27,153 nt of DNA from an uncultured Eudoraea sp. (GCA_905479615.1 CAJQNH010000023.1:1-27153), one strand, 5' to 3'. Counted from the first letter of the stretch, positions 7,118 through 14,429 are shown. Notes: generated by a model from the letters alone, not told the origin. Made by a program: numbers and translations.

Positions 7118-9955
7118 ATGGCAGATCAGAAGCGACTTTTTTTATTGGATGCATATGCATTGATATTCAGGGGGTATTATGCCCTTATTAAAAACCCCCG
7201 GATTAATTCCAAAGGAATGGACACCTCTGCTATTATGGGGTTCGTAAATTCCTTGTTTGATGTTATTAAGCGAGAAAAGCCAGACCACCTTGCTGTCTGT
7301 TTCGATAAGGACGGCAGTGCGGAGCGTACAGAGTTATTTGCAGAATATAAGGCAAACCGCCTTGAGACCCCGGACGCCATTCGGGTGGCCGTACCAATAA
7401 TTCAGGCCATTCTTAAAGCCATGCATATTCCCTGCGTAGAGATATCTGGCTTGGAAGCGGATGACATTATTGGCACATTAGCCAAACAGGCAGAGAAAGA
7501 AGGATACAAAGTATTTATGGTTACACCCGACAAGGATTTCGGGCAATTGGTGTCAGAAAATATTTTTATGTACCGCCCTTCCCGAATGGGCAATGGAATT
7601 GAAATTTGGGGAATCCCGGAAATACAAAATCGATTTGGGGTAGAACGCCCCGAACAGGTCATTGACTATTTGGGAATGATGGGGGATGCCAGTGATAATA
7701 TCCCAGGACTTCCCGGAGTTGGTGATAAAACAGCCAAAAAATTTATTGCCGAATTTGGAACCCTTGAAGGCCTTCTTGCGAATACGGATAAACTGAAAGG
7801 TAAAATGAAAGAGAAGGTGGAGGAAAATGCCGAGTTGGGCAGACTCTCAAGAAAGTTAGCAACCATTTGTGTAACATGTGAAGTTACTTTTGACGCCAAG
7901 GATTACGAGCTATCTGAACCCAATAGTGAAGAAGTACAGAAAATATTTGAAGAATTAGAATTTAGAAGGCTAAAAGAACAATTCTTGAGGATTTTCTCAG
8001 AGGAAACTGATGTTGCAGATGAAAAAATCAACAATCAGGAACCAAAACAGAAGAAGGAGCCCCAGGCCGCTGGAAGTGGTCAGTTTTCGCTATTTGGAAC
8101 TGATGGTGATTCTCCTGCTACTTTAAAAGAATTTTCGAGCAGAAAAACCATTAAGGATGTATCTCATGTTTATCAGAGTGTCTCACCTGGGATGGGTATG
8201 AAGTTATTTCTTCAAAATTTAATGAAACAATCTGCAGTTTGTTTTGATACGGAAACAACTTCTTTAAATCCTCTTGTAGCCGAACTAGTAGGCATTGCCT
8301 TCTCCTGGGAAACCGGTAAAGGTTTTTATGTTCCTTTTCCTGAAGAACGAGAAAATGCTCAGGAATTAATTGAACAACTCCGACCTTTTTTCGAAGCTGA
8401 ACAGATAGAGAAAATTGGACAGAATTTAAAATATGACATAAAAGTACTTCACAAATATAATGTTTCCGTCAAAGGAAGTTTATTTGATACCATGTTAGCG
8501 CATTACCTTATAAATCCGGATATGCGCCATAATATGGATGTGTTAGCAGAAACTTACCTGAACTATACCCCGGTATCTATAACCGAGCTGATAGGAAAAA
8601 AAGGCAAAAACCAGTTGAGCATGCGCGAGGTTAGTTTGGAAAGGCAAACAGAATACGCTGTAGAGGACGCTGATATAACATTTCAGTTGGCTAAGCAGTT
8701 TGCAAAGGAACTTAAGGAAGCTAATACAGAAGGGCTTTTCAAAAATATTGAGATTCCTTTGGTGAATGTTTTGGCAACTATGGAATTAGAGGGTATAAAC
8801 CTTGATAAAGAATTTCTTCATTCGCTTTCAAAAGATTTGGAAAATGATATAAAAGACCTGGAAGTCAAGATCTACAAAGAGGCTGGTGAAGAATTTAATA
8901 TTGCATCTCCAAAGCAATTAGGTAATATTTTGTTTAATAAGCTAAAACTTGTAGACAAGCCCAAAAAAACAAAAACTGGCCAGTATTCCACATCGGAAGA
9001 TGTGCTCTCTTATCTTGCCAAAGACCACGAAATAATTAAAGATGTCCTAAATTACAGAGGACTGGCCAAGTTGAAGAGCACCTATATTGATGCATTACCC
9101 GAACAGGTTGAAGAAAGTACTGGCAGAGTACATACAGATTATATGCAAACTGTAGCCGCCACAGGAAGATTAAGCAGCAACAATCCTAACCTTCAGAACA
9201 TACCAATACGCACTGAACGTGGCAGACAGGTGCGCAAAGCTTTTATTCCCAGAGATGATAATTATATCCTTTTAGCTGCTGATTACAGTCAAATAGAGCT
9301 TAGAATAATTGCATCGCTAAGTGAAGAAACAACAATGATTGAAGCCTTTAAAAATGGGGAAGACATTCACGCTTCAACGGCTTCAAAAGTTTTTAATGTC
9401 CCATTGAACGAAGTTACCAGAGATCAGAGAAGTAATGCCAAAACCGTAAATTTTGGTATAATATACGGAGTATCGGCCTTTGGATTGAGCAATCAAACAG
9501 AACTATCACGGACGGAGGCTAAGGAATTAATTGATACTTACTACAAGACGTATCCAAAACTGCGAAATTATATTAGTGATCAAATAGACTTTGCGCGGGA
9601 AAATGGATATGTACAAACGGTGCTGGGCAGGAGACGCTATTTAAAAGATATTAATGGAAGTAATGCCATTGTCCGCGGTGCCGCCGAAAGGAACGCCGTG
9701 AATGCGCCTATACAGGGTAGTGCAGCCGACATTATAAAAATAGCAATGATCAATATCCACAGAAAACTTAAAGAAGGTAATTTTAAAACCAAGATGCTTC
9801 TCCAGGTCCATGATGAACTGGTCTTTGACGTTTTTAAACCAGAACTGGAAGACCTCCAGGTTATGATTAGAACCGAAATGGAAAACGCCTATGAACTTCT
9901 TGTACCCTTAGATGTAGAACTGGGTATCGGTGAGAATTGGCTTGAAGCCCACTGA
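7118..9955 (+). CDS. polA: DNA polymerase I
   Basis: 945 residues, all three domains present. The 5' nuclease domain (1-290) contains EADDIIG (113-119), TPDKDF and the helix-hairpin-helix GLPGVGDKTA. The 3'-5' exonuclease (about 350-535) looks active: D377 and E379 in FDTETTSL (Exo I), NLKYD (436-440, Exo II) and YAVED (513-517, Exo III). The polymerase domain (540-945) has motif A DYSQIELR (722-729), motif B RSNAKTVNFGIIYG (771-784, phenylalanine at 779) and motif C HDE (898-900). It repairs gaps and processes Okazaki fragments. The linker carries QFSLF (322-326), close to the sliding-clamp-binding pentapeptide QL[S/D]LF. It is monocistronic: own promoter upstream and a likely terminator after the stop. 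Confidence 0.98.
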   Translation: MADQKRLFLLDAYALIFRGYYALIKNPRINSKGMDTSAIMGFVNSLFDVIKREKPDHLAVCFDKDGSAERTELFAEYKANRLETPDAIRVAVPIIQAILKAMHIPCVEISGLEADDIIGTLAKQAEKEGYKVFMVTPDKDFGQLVSENIFMYRPSRMGNGIEIWGIPEIQNRFGVERPEQVIDYLGMMGDASDNIPGLPGVGDKTAKKFIAEFGTLEGLLANTDKLKGKMKEKVEENAELGRLSRKLATICVTCEVTFDAKDYELSEPNSEEVQKIFEELEFRRLKEQFLRIFSEETDVADEKINNQEPKQKKEPQAAGSGQFSLFGTDGDSPATLKEFSSRKTIKDVSHVYQSVSPGMGMKLFLQNLMKQSAVCFDTETTSLNPLVAELVGIAFSWETGKGFYVPFPEERENAQELIEQLRPFFEAEQIEKIGQNLKYDIKVLHKYNVSVKGSLFDTMLAHYLINPDMRHNMDVLAETYLNYTPVSITELIGKKGKNQLSMREVSLERQTEYAVEDADITFQLAKQFAKELKEANTEGLFKNIEIPLVNVLATMELEGINLDKEFLHSLSKDLENDIKDLEVKIYKEAGEEFNIASPKQLGNILFNKLKLVDKPKKTKTGQYSTSEDVLSYLAKDHEIIKDVLNYRGLAKLKSTYIDALPEQVEESTGRVHTDYMQTVAATGRLSSNNPNLQNIPIRTERGRQVRKAFIPRDDNYILLAADYSQIELRIIASLSEETTMIEAFKNGEDIHASTASKVFNVPLNEVTRDQRSNAKTVNFGIIYGVSAFGLSNQTELSRTEAKELIDTYYKTYPKLRNYISDQIDFARENGYVQTVLGRRRYLKDINGSNAIVRGAAERNAVNAPIQGSAADIIKIAMINIHRKLKEGNFKTKMLLQVHDELVFDVFKPELEDLQVMIRTEMENAYELLVPLDVELGIGENWLEAH

Positions 9956-9960
9956 TACGA

Positions 9961-9985
9961 AAAACAGGAATTATCCGTTTTATTT
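9961..9985 (+). terminator. Likely terminator of polA
   Basis: AAAAC, a bulged A and GGA (9961-9969) pair with TCC and GTTTT (9974-9981) around the loop ATTA, followed by ATTT. It begins six bases after the polA stop. The stem is short and AT-rich, so confidence is moderate. Confidence 0.55.
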
Positions 9986-10033
9986 ATAGGGTAAGATTAT
10001 TACTCTGTGATATGATTATTTGCCTCGAAAAAT

Positions 10034-10048
10034 GAGCTTATTAAGCTC
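10034..10048. repeat. Inverted repeat upstream of the T9SS mini-protein
   Basis: GAGCTT-ATT-AAGCTC is a perfect 6-bp inverted repeat 20 bases before the start codon at 10068. It may be an operator or a leader hairpin. No exact TAnnTTTG promoter is found nearby. Confidence 0.5.
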
Positions 10049-10067
10049 TTCAAAATAAAACTAAGTC

Positions 10068-10403
10068 ATGGCAAAAGTTCCTGTCTGTTTCTTTTTTTTG
10101 GTTTTGAGCACTTTATGTTTAGATGCTCAGCAAGATGTTAATTCGGATAATAAAAATTATCAGACTGAAATAAAGGTGTTCCCCAACCCGGCTACCAATG
10201 TCGTTAATCTACTTGGGCTAGAGAATAGTTCAAAAGCAGATATCCTTATTTCTGATATATCCGGTAATATCATCCAGCAATATAGATGGGAAATTCGCAA
10301 CCATGCCCTTAATATTCCAATTGCCTCCCTTAACCCTGGCATATACATAATATCTGTTTCATCTAAGGAGCAGAGTTTACAAACCAAGTTTTATAAAAAA
10401 TAA
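10068..10403 (+). CDS. Small secreted protein consisting of a T9SS type A sorting domain
   Basis: 111 residues. The first 20 (MAKVPVCFFFLVLSTLCLDAQ) are a Sec signal peptide, probably cut after the Ala of LDA-QQ. After about 15 polar residues, the rest is a type A C-terminal sorting domain as in T9SS cargo: IKVFPNPATNVVNL (FPNP motif, near 37-40), ADILISDISGNIIQQY, LNPGIYIISVSS and the basic end TKFYKK. Such domains normally close a large enzyme or adhesin, steer it through the T9SS and are cleaved off. Here almost no cargo precedes it. The protein may be a surface or secreted mini-protein, a competitor or regulator for the sorting machinery, or the remnant of a larger cargo. The start is supported by the signal peptide. 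It ends at a bidirectional terminator shared with the lipocalin-like gene. Confidence 0.85.
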   Translation: MAKVPVCFFFLVLSTLCLDAQQDVNSDNKNYQTEIKVFPNPATNVVNLLGLENSSKADILISDISGNIIQQYRWEIRNHALNIPIASLNPGIYIISVSSKEQSLQTKFYKK

Positions 10404-10433
10404 AAACCCTTCGTTTTTGTACGAAGGGTTTTT
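10402..10433. terminator. Bidirectional intrinsic terminator
   Basis: AAAAACCCTTCGT (10402-10414) pairs perfectly with ACGAAGGGTTTTT (10421-10433) around a 6-base loop, giving a T run on both strands. It overlaps the stop codon of the T9SS mini-protein and lies 21 bases beyond the end of the lipocalin-like gene on the minus strand, so it serves both. Confidence 0.92.
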
Positions 10434-10453
10434 AGTATCAGTTGAATTTCTTA

Positions 10454-10951
10454 TTACCTTTTTGTAAAGATCAAAACACCACCATCATTAAAATTAGCAA
10501 AATCTAATTCCGTGGCATTTACTCTCATAGTGTTACCTGAAATATCAGCGTTCACAGTAGTCTCGACCTCATTTTCATCTATATAGGTCAGTACTCCTTC
10601 TTCATACCTATAACTATCTACACTAGTATCTTTTTCCGTTGGACATGGAACATTGATTCCCGTACCTTCAGGATTTACGTTTATCTCCAGATAGTTTCCA
10701 GAGTTTTCAGTAATTACGCTTAGGTCTGCATTAAAAGTAATTGTCATAATAGAACAATTCATTGCAGATAAAAAGCTTAAAATATCCTGGGCGTATTGTT
10801 CGTCATCACTTGCCGTACTTTCATCAATTTCCAATGCCGTTAGTTCCCATGAACCAACAATATCATTCTCCTGATTTAAATCATCCTTGTCTGATGAGCA
10901 GGAAAATAAAAGAGCTGTTGCAATAAAAAGGGTTAATAGGTTACGTTTCAT
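10454..10951 (-). CDS. Lipocalin-like lipoprotein
   Basis: 165 residues. A signal peptide with lipobox LFSC puts the acylated cysteine at C18, followed by SSDKDD, a Ser/Asp-rich start typical of Bacteroidota surface lipoproteins. The body begins with IVGSWELTALEI, the opening strand of the lipocalin-like domains common in this phylum, and continues as alternating strands (IMTITFNADLSV, YRYEEGVLTYI, TMRVNATELDF) ending in VLIFTKR. Two cysteines in the mature body, in MNCS and VPCPT, could form a disulfide. Ligand unknown. It converges with the T9SS mini-protein gene through a shared terminator. Confidence 0.8.
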   Translation of the reverse strand: MKRNLLTLFIATALLFSCSSDKDDLNQENDIVGSWELTALEIDESTASDDEQYAQDILSFLSAMNCSIMTITFNADLSVITENSGNYLEINVNPEGTGINVPCPTEKDTSVDSYRYEEGVLTYIDENEVETTVNADISGNTMRVNATELDFANFNDGGVLIFTKR

Positions 10952-11037
10952 TTTTTTTTGGGTTTATAAATGTTTTATCTGTTGAAAAACGTAAAAAATG
11001 GCCAAATAGTATGTTTAGAGGGTTAGATTAGAGGACG

Positions 11038-11068
11038 ATTATAAGGTTAGTTTAATAGCCTTTATAAT
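11038..11068. repeat. Inverted repeat in the lipoprotein/rplM intergenic region
   Basis: ATTATAAGGTTA (11038-11049) pairs with TAGCCTT-T-ATAAT (11056-11068), with one G-U pair and one bulged T around a 6-base loop. The 282-base gap between two divergent genes (10952-11233) holds this repeat and the rplM promoter and leader hairpin; I see no gene in it. It is not downstream of any gene, so it is unlikely to be a terminator. An operator is possible. Confidence 0.4.
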
Positions 11069-11154
11069 TTACTTAATGCATTATTCTCAAAATGTTGCTT
11101 AAAATATTAGATTTAAACAGACATAATTATTTTTAAAAATTAGAGAAACAACGG

Positions 11155-11185
11155 TTTGCATTTAAACTTAATAGTTGTACATTTG
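11155..11185 (+). promoter_or_regulatory. Promoter of rplM-rpsI
   Basis: TTTG (11155-11158), 19 bases, then TACATTTG (11178-11185): an exact Bacteroidota promoter. Transcription would start around 11190, leaving a leader of about 45 bases. Confidence 0.85.
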
Positions 11186-11188
11186 CAG

Positions 11189-11201
11189 CCCGTTAAACGG
11201 G
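11189..11201 (+). promoter_or_regulatory. Leader hairpin of rplM
   Basis: CCCGT-TAA-ACGGG is a perfect 5-bp hairpin at or near the very 5' end of the rplM transcript. Ribosomal-protein operons are often controlled by the protein binding its own leader. Whether L13 does so here is inference. The element contains CGTTAA, which recurs in two rpsB leader hairpins. Confidence 0.5.
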
Positions 11202-11233
11202 ATTGAAGTGTTTAATTTATAAAAAAAGAAGTA

Positions 11234-11689
11234 GTGGATACATTGAGCTACAAGACCAAATCGGCTAATAAGAATACTGTTGAAAAACAGTGGTTATTAG
11301 TTGATGCTGAAGGCCATACATTGGGACGTCTTTCTTCTAAAGTGGCAAAAATTTTAAGAGGTAAATACAAACCAAGTTTTACGCCACATGTTGATTGCGG
11401 AGACAATGTTGTTATTGTGAACGCGGAGAAAATTCAACTTAGCGGCAATAAATGGGAAGACAAGACCTACACCAGATATACGGGATATCCCGGAGGTCAA
11501 AGATCAACCACTGCCAGAGAACTCTTAGAGAAAAATCCTGCGAGTATCATTGAAAAAGCAGTAAAAGGTATGCTTCCTAAAAACAAATTGGGTGCTGAAA
11601 TGTTTAGAAACTTAAGAGTTTATGCTGGAACTGATCATGATCAGGAAGCACAAAAACCAAAAGCGATTAACTTAAATGACCTTAATTAA
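11234..11689 (+). CDS. rplM: 50S ribosomal protein L13
   Basis: 151 residues. Conserved L13 blocks are WLLVDAEGHTLGRLSSKVAKILRGKYKPSFTPH, GDNVVIVNAEKI, YPGGQRS, KGMLPKNKLG and LRVYAGTDHDQE. L13 binds 23S rRNA early in 50S assembly. The start is GTG at 11234: it gives the expected flavobacterial N terminus MDTLSYKT, and no in-frame ATG lies near. The stop at 11689 directly abuts the rpsI ATG at 11690, so the two are translationally coupled. Expressed from the promoter at 11155-11185. Confidence 0.98.
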   Translation: MDTLSYKTKSANKNTVEKQWLLVDAEGHTLGRLSSKVAKILRGKYKPSFTPHVDCGDNVVIVNAEKIQLSGNKWEDKTYTRYTGYPGGQRSTTARELLEKNPASIIEKAVKGMLPKNKLGAEMFRNLRVYAGTDHDQEAQKPKAINLNDLN

Positions 11690-12076
11690 ATGGACATAAT
11701 TCATAAAATAGGCAGAAGAAAAACGGCTGTTGCACGCGTTTATATGTCAGAAGGAAAAGGCAACATTACTGTTAATAAAAGGACATTAGAAGATTATTTC
11801 TCTACAGCTACTTTACAGTATAAAGTAAAACAACCTTTTGCTTTAACCAATACCGTGGACACTTATGACGTGAAAGTTAATGTTTACGGAGGTGGAATTA
11901 CCGGACAGGCAGAAGCAGTACGCTTAGCTTTGTCAAGGGCTCTGTGTGAGATTGAGGCCGAAAACAGGGAATTCTTAAAACCTGAAGGATTGCTAACAAG
12001 AGATCCCAGAATGGTTGAACGTAAAAAGTTTGGTCAGAAAAAAGCAAGAAAGAAATTCCAATTCTCGAAACGATAA
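11690..12076 (+). CDS. rpsI: 30S ribosomal protein S9
   Basis: 128 residues, normal length. It opens with IGRRKTAVARVY and has GGGITGQAEAVRLALSRAL, LTRDPRMVERKKFGQKKARKKFQFSKR. The basic C-terminal tail is the one that reaches the P-site tRNA anticodon in the ribosome; it ends in SKR as expected. It begins immediately after the rplM stop codon and is followed 11 bases later by an intrinsic terminator, closing the rplM-rpsI unit. Confidence 0.98.
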   Translation: MDIIHKIGRRKTAVARVYMSEGKGNITVNKRTLEDYFSTATLQYKVKQPFALTNTVDTYDVKVNVYGGGITGQAEAVRLALSRALCEIEAENREFLKPEGLLTRDPRMVERKKFGQKKARKKFQFSKR

Positions 12077-12086
12077 AAATATATGG

Positions 12087-12110
12087 TCCTGGAATGAATT
12101 CAGGATTTTT
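12087..12110 (+). terminator. Terminator after rpsI
   Basis: TCCTGGA (12087-12093) pairs with TTCAGGA (12099-12105), one G-U pair, around a 5-base loop, followed by five T. It ends the rplM-rpsI transcript. Leakage may feed rpsB, for which I find no consensus promoter. Confidence 0.7.
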
Positions 12111-12128
12111 AACCCAAGTTCATTGAAA

Positions 12129-12275
12129 GTCTCTCGTTAAAGGGACAATTAAAAATCTCAACCTGTTAATTACCTATATTTTATAGGTATCTATAAAAAC
12201 AGGTAAAGGTTAAATTTAGTTTAGCATCTAAATGTTGGAGGCTTTCCGTTAATAAGGAATACCACTTCAACATTG
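12129..12275 (+). promoter_or_regulatory. Structured leader of rpsB with three predicted hairpins
   Basis: The 232 bases between rpsI and rpsB contain no gene but three inverted repeats after the terminator. Hairpin 1 (12129-12146): GTCTCT/AGGGAC with loop CGTTAA. Hairpin 2 (12161-12204): outer ACCTGTT/AACAGGT enclosing an 8-bp perfect stem TACCTATA-TTT-TATAGGTA. Hairpin 3 (12234-12271): GTTGGAG/CTTCAAC enclosing TTCC/GGAA. None is followed by a T run on the plus strand, so they are not terminators. S2 represses rpsB-tsf through its leader in E. coli; a similar role here is inferred from position. No TTTG occurs in this interval, so no canonical -7 box. Confidence 0.6.
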
Positions 12276-12308
12276 CTAATTCAAAAGAACGTAAACTAAG
12301 TATTAAAA

Positions 12309-13481
12309 ATGGCTAAGAAAGCTGAAGTTAAAGAATTATTAGAAGCAGGTGTACACTTCGGACACCTTACAAGAAAATGGAATCCAAATATGGCTCCCTA
12401 TATCTACATGGAGCGGAATGGAATTCACGTAATCAATTTATATAAAACAGTTGCTAAATTGGAAGAGGCTAATGAAGCCTTGTCCAAAATTGCTGCCTCT
12501 GGCAGGAAGATCTTATTTGTAGCTACTAAGAAACAGGCTAAAGATATTGTTGCTGAGAAAGTAGCCAACGTAAATATGCCATACATCACAGAAAGATGGC
12601 CCGGTGGTATGTTGACTAACTTTGTGACTATTAGAAAAGCAGTAAAAAAAATGGCTTCCATTGATAGGATGAAGAAAGATGGAACATTTATGACCCTTTC
12701 TAAAAAAGAACGTTTGCAGGTAGATCGTCTTCGTGCTAAGTTAGAAAAGAATCTTGGCTCTATATCGGATATGACGCGTTTACCTGGCGCCTTATTTATT
12801 GTAGATACAATGCGTGAGCATATTGCCGTAAAAGAAGCTCAAAAATTGAATATTCCCATATTTGCTATGGTGGATACCAACTCAGATCCAAGACCAATTA
12901 ATTATGTAATTCCTTCCAATGATGATGCTTCTAAATCTATCAATGTTATATTAACGGAAGTTACAAATGCAATTGCAGCTGGTCTGGAAGAACGTAAATC
13001 CGAAAAACAATCTGAAAAAGAAGGTGGCGCTGCAGAAACTACAACCAAAGCCGAAACAGCAGTTAAAGAAAAAGTAGAGGAAGAAAAAGTTGAAGCTGTT
13101 AAAGCTCCCAAAGAGGAAAAAGCTAAAGCTGTTGCAAAAAAAGATACCACTAAGGAAACAAAAGAAGATGCTGTGCCGGTAACCGAGAAAAAGGAAAAAG
13201 CGGCAGTTAAAAAACCCGCAAAAGTGGACTCTGACAATCTCACAAAGATTGAAGGTATTGGCCCAAAAGCGGCCGAAGCACTTACCAAGGCAGGTATTGA
13301 TTCATATGCAAAATTAGCTAAAGCGAATGCAGAAAAAATTAAGGAAATCCTGACTGAAGCGAGTTCCAGAATGGCACATTTAGATCCAGAATCCTGGCCA
13401 AAGCAAGCAAAAATGGCTGCTGATGGAAACTGGGATGAATTGAAAGATTGGCAGGATAAGGCCAAAGGTGGAGTAGAATAA
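12309..13481 (+). CDS. rpsB: 30S ribosomal protein S2 with C-terminal helix-hairpin-helix extension
   Basis: 390 residues, against about 240-260 for a usual S2. Residues 1-230 are a complete S2: VKELLEAGVHFGHLTRKWNPNMAPYI, ERWPGGMLTNF, LPGALFIVDT, AVKEAQKLNIPIFAMVDTNSDP and AIAAGLEERK. Residues 231-307 are a Lys/Glu/Ala/Thr-rich, low-complexity linker. Residues 308-390 are a folded module starting NLTKIEGIGPKAAEALTKAGI (helix-hairpin-helix, GIG turn) and ending in a Trp-containing segment (SWPKQAKMAADGNWDELKDWQDKA). Such HhH modules bind nucleic acid non-specifically. I recall similar modules appended to L21 in this family of bacteria. Reading frame is continuous and the stop is followed by tsf, so the extension is real, not a frameshift artefact. 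Preceded by a structured leader. Confidence 0.97.
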   Translation: MAKKAEVKELLEAGVHFGHLTRKWNPNMAPYIYMERNGIHVINLYKTVAKLEEANEALSKIAASGRKILFVATKKQAKDIVAEKVANVNMPYITERWPGGMLTNFVTIRKAVKKMASIDRMKKDGTFMTLSKKERLQVDRLRAKLEKNLGSISDMTRLPGALFIVDTMREHIAVKEAQKLNIPIFAMVDTNSDPRPINYVIPSNDDASKSINVILTEVTNAIAAGLEERKSEKQSEKEGGAAETTTKAETAVKEKVEEEKVEAVKAPKEEKAKAVAKKDTTKETKEDAVPVTEKKEKAAVKKPAKVDSDNLTKIEGIGPKAAEALTKAGIDSYAKLAKANAEKIKEILTEASSRMAHLDPESWPKQAKMAADGNWDELKDWQDKAKGGVE

Positions 13482-13508
13482 TTATAGATTAATTAAATAA
13501 TTGACAAC

Positions 13509-13530
13509 TGAACACGAGTGCTCGTGTTCA
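13509..13530 (+). promoter_or_regulatory. Hairpin in the rpsB-tsf spacer
   Basis: TGAACACGAG (13509-13518) and CTCGTGTTCA (13521-13530) are perfect inverted repeats two bases apart, giving a stem of at least eight base pairs with a short loop. It is followed by AATAAAAAG, not a T run, so it is not a classical terminator. It lies 17 bases before the tsf ATG and could be an attenuator, a processing site or a tuner of tsf translation. Confidence 0.65.
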
Positions 13531-13546
13531 ATAAAAAGAAAATAAA

Positions 13547-14371
13547 ATGGTAAAAATTACCGCCGCAGAAGTTAACAATTTAAGAAAGATCACAGGTGCA
13601 GGAATGATGGACTGCAAAAATGCATTGGTTGAAGCTGAAGGAGATTCTGAGAAAGCTATTGAAATCCTTCGAAAAAAAGGACAGAAAGTGGCTGCTAAGA
13701 GAGCAGACAGAGATTCTTCTGAAGGAGCTGCTATAGCTCAGGTTAATTCTGACAAAACTACCGGAGTTATTATTTCACTTAATTGTGAAACCGATTTTGT
13801 TGCCAAGAATGATAGTTTTGTTACTCTGGCTAATGAACTGGCTCAACTTGCACTTGATTTTGATAGTAAAGATGAATTCTTAAATGCTAATTACAATGGC
13901 ATATCAGTACAAGAAAAATTAACTGAACAGACTGGTGTAATTGGTGAAAAAATTGAAATTGGTGGCTTTAGAAAGCTAAATGCTCCTTTTGTGGGATCAT
14001 ATATTCACGCAGGTAACAAGATTGCAACATTGATTGGACTTTCGAGTGCAGTTGAAGGTGCTGCTGTTGCTGCTAAAGATGTAGCCATGCAGGCTGCCGC
14101 TATGAATCCTGTTGCGCTTGATGAATCTGCAGTAGATCAATCCGTTATTGACAAGGAAATAGAAATAGCTAAAGATCAATTGCGTCAGGAAGGTAAGCCT
14201 GAGGCCATGTTGGATAATATTGCAAAGGGCAAATTAAAGCGTTTCTTTAAAGACAATACTCTTGTCAACCAGGATTTTATTAAGGATAGTAAACAAAGTG
14301 TTTCTCAGTACATTCAATCTGTAGATCCCGAGTTGAAAATCACAGGTTTTGAGAGGGTAGCTTTAGGATAA
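13547..14371 (+). CDS. tsf: Elongation factor Ts
   Basis: 274 residues. The N-terminal UBA-like domain is LRKITGAGMMDCKNALVEAEGDSEKAIEILRKKG (about 11-44), followed by the conserved nucleotide-exchange motif TDFVAKND (near 81-88), which inserts into EF-Tu. Residues 100-274 form the core dimerisation subdomains, with VAAKDVAMQAAAMNP and GKLKRFFKDNTLVNQDFIKD as in the family. It catalyses GDP/GTP exchange on EF-Tu. It sits 65 bases after rpsB and is surely in the same operon; a palindromic hairpin in the spacer may set its level. A strong terminator follows. Confidence 0.98.
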   Translation: MVKITAAEVNNLRKITGAGMMDCKNALVEAEGDSEKAIEILRKKGQKVAAKRADRDSSEGAAIAQVNSDKTTGVIISLNCETDFVAKNDSFVTLANELAQLALDFDSKDEFLNANYNGISVQEKLTEQTGVIGEKIEIGGFRKLNAPFVGSYIHAGNKIATLIGLSSAVEGAAVAAKDVAMQAAAMNPVALDESAVDQSVIDKEIEIAKDQLRQEGKPEAMLDNIAKGKLKRFFKDNTLVNQDFIKDSKQSVSQYIQSVDPELKITGFERVALG

Positions 14372-14392
14372 AACTCAAATTTAATATTTAAT

Positions 14393-14429
14393 AAAAAACC
14401 ACTTTTCGAAAAGAAAAGTGGTTTTTTTT
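14393..14429. terminator. Strong terminator after tsf, possibly bidirectional
   Basis: CCACTTTTC (14399-14407) pairs with GAAAAGTGG (14413-14421) around GAAAA, followed by eight T. Upstream A's at 14393-14398 extend the stem and give a T run on the minus strand, so it may also stop the convergent M61 peptidase transcript. Confidence 0.93.

Noticed and set aside
12171..12189. 8-bp perfect hairpin before rpsB as a terminator
   Set aside because: No T run follows on the plus strand and it is nested in a larger stem; a leader structure fits better.
12902..13465. Long open frame antisense to rpsB
   Set aside because: It mirrors the Lys/Glu/Ala-rich S2 linker; the Ser/Ala/Phe-rich translation is a by-product of codon composition and matches no family.
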